A stretch of 64,000 nt of DNA from assembly GCF_000827885.1 (NCBI RefSeq), contig NZ_JTKH01000025.1:218452-282451 (forward strand), written 5' to 3'. Of this stretch, positions 62,450-64,000 are shown in pieces. Under the pieces are notes generated by a model, which ran no database searches, was not told where the DNA came from, and was given only the letters and a program-made list of their open reading frames with translations. Position 1 is the first letter of the stretch, and every line of letters begins with the position of its first letter. Source of the DNA: Vibrio renipiscarius. GTDB taxonomy: Bacteria > Pseudomonadota > Gammaproteobacteria > Enterobacterales > Vibrionaceae. The position numbers and the translations under genes were made by a program.

Positions 62450-63130
62450 TTAGACCGCCTTATAACCATGAGTTAAAGCCTGAGCTGTAACACCTGGTCT
62501 ACGATTAAAATGCTGATCCAACGCACTGCATAACTGGTCAAGATGCATCGCCATCATTGGTGTTGATGGCACGTTCTTGTCGTAAAATATTACCACGGCG
62601 TCATCGACTTTATTTTTAGATGTTGGTGATTTACGTTGAAGAACTGATACACGTTTGACCATGTCATATGGTAATAAGCATCGAGGGATTGGTGGATTCA
62701 CATCGTCACGAGTTGGCTTTTTAAGCTCTAAATACTTAGCGTAATACGCAATAGTAGCTTGGTTTCGATTCAATTTTTTAGCACAACCAGCAGCCCCTAA
62801 AAGCCAATAGTTGTCTCTTAAAAACTGTTCTTGTTTAATGGTCAATCTTTTACAACGCTGAATGTTTAGCTTGCGAATTTGACCATCAACAGCACATAAA
62901 GTGCGACCAAGTTCTTTGGCCGCAAATGCAGAGCTTTTACCTTGTCGAATAAGAACCGTAAGTAGTTCTGATTCCTTTTTAGACCAACTTTTTCGAGTGG
63001 TTTTTAACTTTGGTTTTTCGACAAGAGCAGTCGTTACCGCTTTATCTGAAACGCTTAGGCGGCGAAAAAGTAAATCAGCGAAAGAACAATCAGAATTAAC
63101 ATCTTGTGATACGAGTGAGCAATTATCCAT
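62450..63130 (-). CDS. Phage protein with two Myb/SANT-like helix-turn-helix repeats
   Basis: 226 residues. Residues about 45-95 (KSWSKKESELLTVLIRQGKS ... VDGQIRKLNI) and 95-140 (LTIKQEQFLRDNYWLLGAAG ... IAYYAKYLEL) look like two tandem SANT/Myb-type helix-turn-helix units, each with a tryptophan or tyrosine core and a basic recognition helix. The rest is basic and has no motif I know. AGGGGG precedes the ATG. It follows the gpV-like gene by 26 bases. A regulator or replication helper is likely. Inference. Confidence 0.6.
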   Translation of the reverse strand: MDNCSLVSQDVNSDCSFADLLFRRLSVSDKAVTTALVEKPKLKTTRKSWSKKESELLTVLIRQGKSSAFAAKELGRTLCAVDGQIRKLNIQRCKRLTIKQEQFLRDNYWLLGAAGCAKKLNRNQATIAYYAKYLELKKPTRDDVNPPIPRCLLPYDMVKRVSVLQRKSPTSKNKVDDAVVIFYDKNVPSTPMMAMHLDQLCSALDQHFNRRPGVTAQALTHGYKAV

Positions 63131-63156
63131 ATAACCCCCTAGCCTATATTGAACGT

Positions 63157-63441
63157 TTACAAATCAACTAATTCCAATGGCTCAATAAGCATTCCAAAGC
63201 GTTTTAGCTCAAGGCCACCAAAGTTATTAACAACAAAGCTAGAGCTGTGAACGGTATAAATTCCGGCGACATGTGCTGGTTGCCCTTCTTCAAGTGATAA
63301 CTTCATTAGCGTTGGGAACTTGCCGCCTAGATAGGCGTAGGCTTCTTGTTCGTAGATGTTGCGATCTGGTTTGTCGTCCTTACCTTTGATTGTGCGTGTT
63401 GTAAATTTTTCATCTTCTGGGAATATTTCAATTTTTAACAT
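63157..63441 (-). CDS. gpV-like single-stranded DNA-binding protein (inovirus)
   Basis: 94 residues that align by eye over almost the whole length with gene V protein of Ff phages: MLKIEIFPEDEKFTTRTIKG, then GGKFPTLMKLSLEEGQPAH and AGIYTVHSSSFVVNNFGGLE. GpV coats the phage ssDNA and turns off rolling-circle second-strand synthesis. AAGGAT lies upstream of the ATG. It follows the gpII-like gene by 25 bases, the standard inovirus order. Confidence 0.85.
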   Translation of the reverse strand: MLKIEIFPEDEKFTTRTIKGKDDKPDRNIYEQEAYAYLGGKFPTLMKLSLEEGQPAHVAGIYTVHSSSFVVNNFGGLELKRFGMLIEPLELVDL

Positions 63442-63466
63442 GGTTATATCCTTAGTGTTTTTTCAA

Positions 63467-64000
63467 TTAAGCGACTGCTCTAAATGGCAATACATTGGAT
63501 TGGGCGACTTGAGGCATGTGATACCAGTCCGGAATCGGTAGCGGCTTAAGCTCGATAACCTCTGAACGTTTGAGTGTTGGACAAAGGCGACTAACATCGA
63601 ATTGTTGGCCGATATCGATGCCAATTTTCCTTAAGCGGGCTTTGTGCTCGTAGAATTGCGATTGACTTAGCGTGTGACGTAAATCGGTGCCGTGCTGCCA
63701 AAGTGTGAAATAATTCATGGTGGTATTAGCTGCACGCACTGTTTCCACAACCCCTGCTTCTAGTAATTGCTCTGCGATTGATTGATGAATGTCTTTAGTA
63801 GCGTGTAGTGTCTTCATAGCGTCTTCCATCGTCGTTAGGTGCTTGTAAAAGTCTTGTTCCGTTACCATTCCGTAAAATTGCAAGTCGTGTCTTTTCAGTA
63901 GTTTTTGTCTGAGGCTGTTTTCTTCACGGACAACGCCGTGCTCTTCGCAGTAATCGATAAGAGTTTCTAAGTACTTAATATGATCTTGTGTTGTCTTGCT
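63467..64000 (-). CDS. gpII/X-like phage replication protein (partial, N-terminus off the window)
   Basis: The frame is open from the stop at 63467 to base 64000, so 177 C-terminal residues are visible and the catalytic N-terminus is outside. Visible features include KRHDLQFYGMVTEQDFYKHL and a proline-rich end (LKPLPIPDWYH). It precedes a gpV-like gene, which supports the II/X replication-protein family that starts rolling-circle replication by nicking the double-stranded form. Without the catalytic part the call relies on context. Confidence 0.7.
   Translation of the reverse strand, partial: SKTTQDHIKYLETLIDYCEEHGVVREENSLRQKLLKRHDLQFYGMVTEQDFYKHLTTMEDAMKTLHATKDIHQSIAEQLLEAGVVETVRAANTTMNYFTLWQHGTDLRHTLSQSQFYEHKARLRKIGIDIGQQFDVSRLCPTLKRSEVIELKPLPIPDWYHMPQVAQSNVLPFRAVA

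Larger units (their letters stand above)
62081..64000 (-). mobile_element. Inovirus-like (filamentous phage or satellite) element at dif, left part
   Basis: Directly right of dif lie four tightly spaced leftward genes: gpII-like replication protein (entering from the right edge), gpV-like ssDNA-binding protein, a 226-residue DNA-binding-type protein and a 65-residue protein. Only the replication module is visible; capsid and morphogenesis genes would have to lie beyond 64000, or the element is a satellite without them. The right boundary is outside the window. Confidence 0.8.

Overview
The window looks like chromosome 1 of a Vibrio or a close relative. The evidence is a Vibrio-type dif site, Vibrio-typical small families (DUF3319, DUF3389, and the TIGR02808-like protein after napC), napFDABC divergent from narQ-narP, and a YciH/SUI1 protein and a filamentous-phage replication module beside dif. 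A perfect match to both XerC and XerD arms of dif at 62053-62080 places the right end of the window at the replication terminus. All calls rest on reading the sequence; no database search was run.

Layout, left to right. 1-1.3 kb: 5' part of an IgaA/UmoB-like membrane protein running off the left edge. 1.6-8.2 kb: a long U32-family protein, then a lipoprotein and a MORN-type repeat protein interrupted by an in-frame stop. 8.3-12.6 kb: periplasmic 5'-nucleotidase, zinc-ribbon protein, DEAD-box helicase. 13-15.9 kb: YfcC-type carrier plus an aspartoacylase-like deacylase. 16.1-20 kb: a radical-SAM sulfatase maturase, a LysR regulator and a serine-type sulfatase. 20.1-24.9 kb: an operon of hybrid histidine kinase, small PBP-like protein and porin-like barrel. 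25.3-32.9 kb: YdcH-like protein, the periplasmic nitrate reductase operon, and the divergent nitrate two-component pair NarQ/NarP with a clear NarP/NarL-type site between them. 33-37.4 kb: DcuC, an EAL protein, a lipase and an unknown protein. 37.4-42.5 kb: DUF2164, cytochrome b561 plus YceI, a FocA-type channel fused to CBS domains, its divergent LysR regulator, and a DUF1097 membrane protein. 42.7-54.3 kb: YbjD-like OLD nuclease, a second 5'-nucleotidase, TerC/Alx under a yybP-ykoY manganese riboswitch, PhnA-like, M50 and M48 proteases, a MenI/YdiI-like thioesterase, SgrR-like regulator and small proteins. 54.5-61.9 kb: LysR regulator, PatZ acetyltransferase, SPOR lipoprotein, Ddl, tyrosine recombinase, DUF3319 and YciH. 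62.05 kb to the end: dif followed directly by an inovirus-like replication module (gpII-like and gpV-like proteins) with two accessory ORFs.

Metabolic theme: several loci fit low-oxygen life. These are Nap with NarQ/NarP, DcuC, the FocA-like channel, and an oxygen-sensitive-type radical-SAM sulfatase maturase. FNR-like palindromes lie before nap/narQ and, more weakly, before dcuC. The most unusual items are the dif-linked filamentous-phage module with a two-repeat Myb/SANT-like protein, the FocA-CBS fusion with an internal ribosome-binding site, the kinase-PBP-porin operon, the premature stop in the MORN-repeat gene, and the hairpin that would mask the sulfatase ribosome-binding site.
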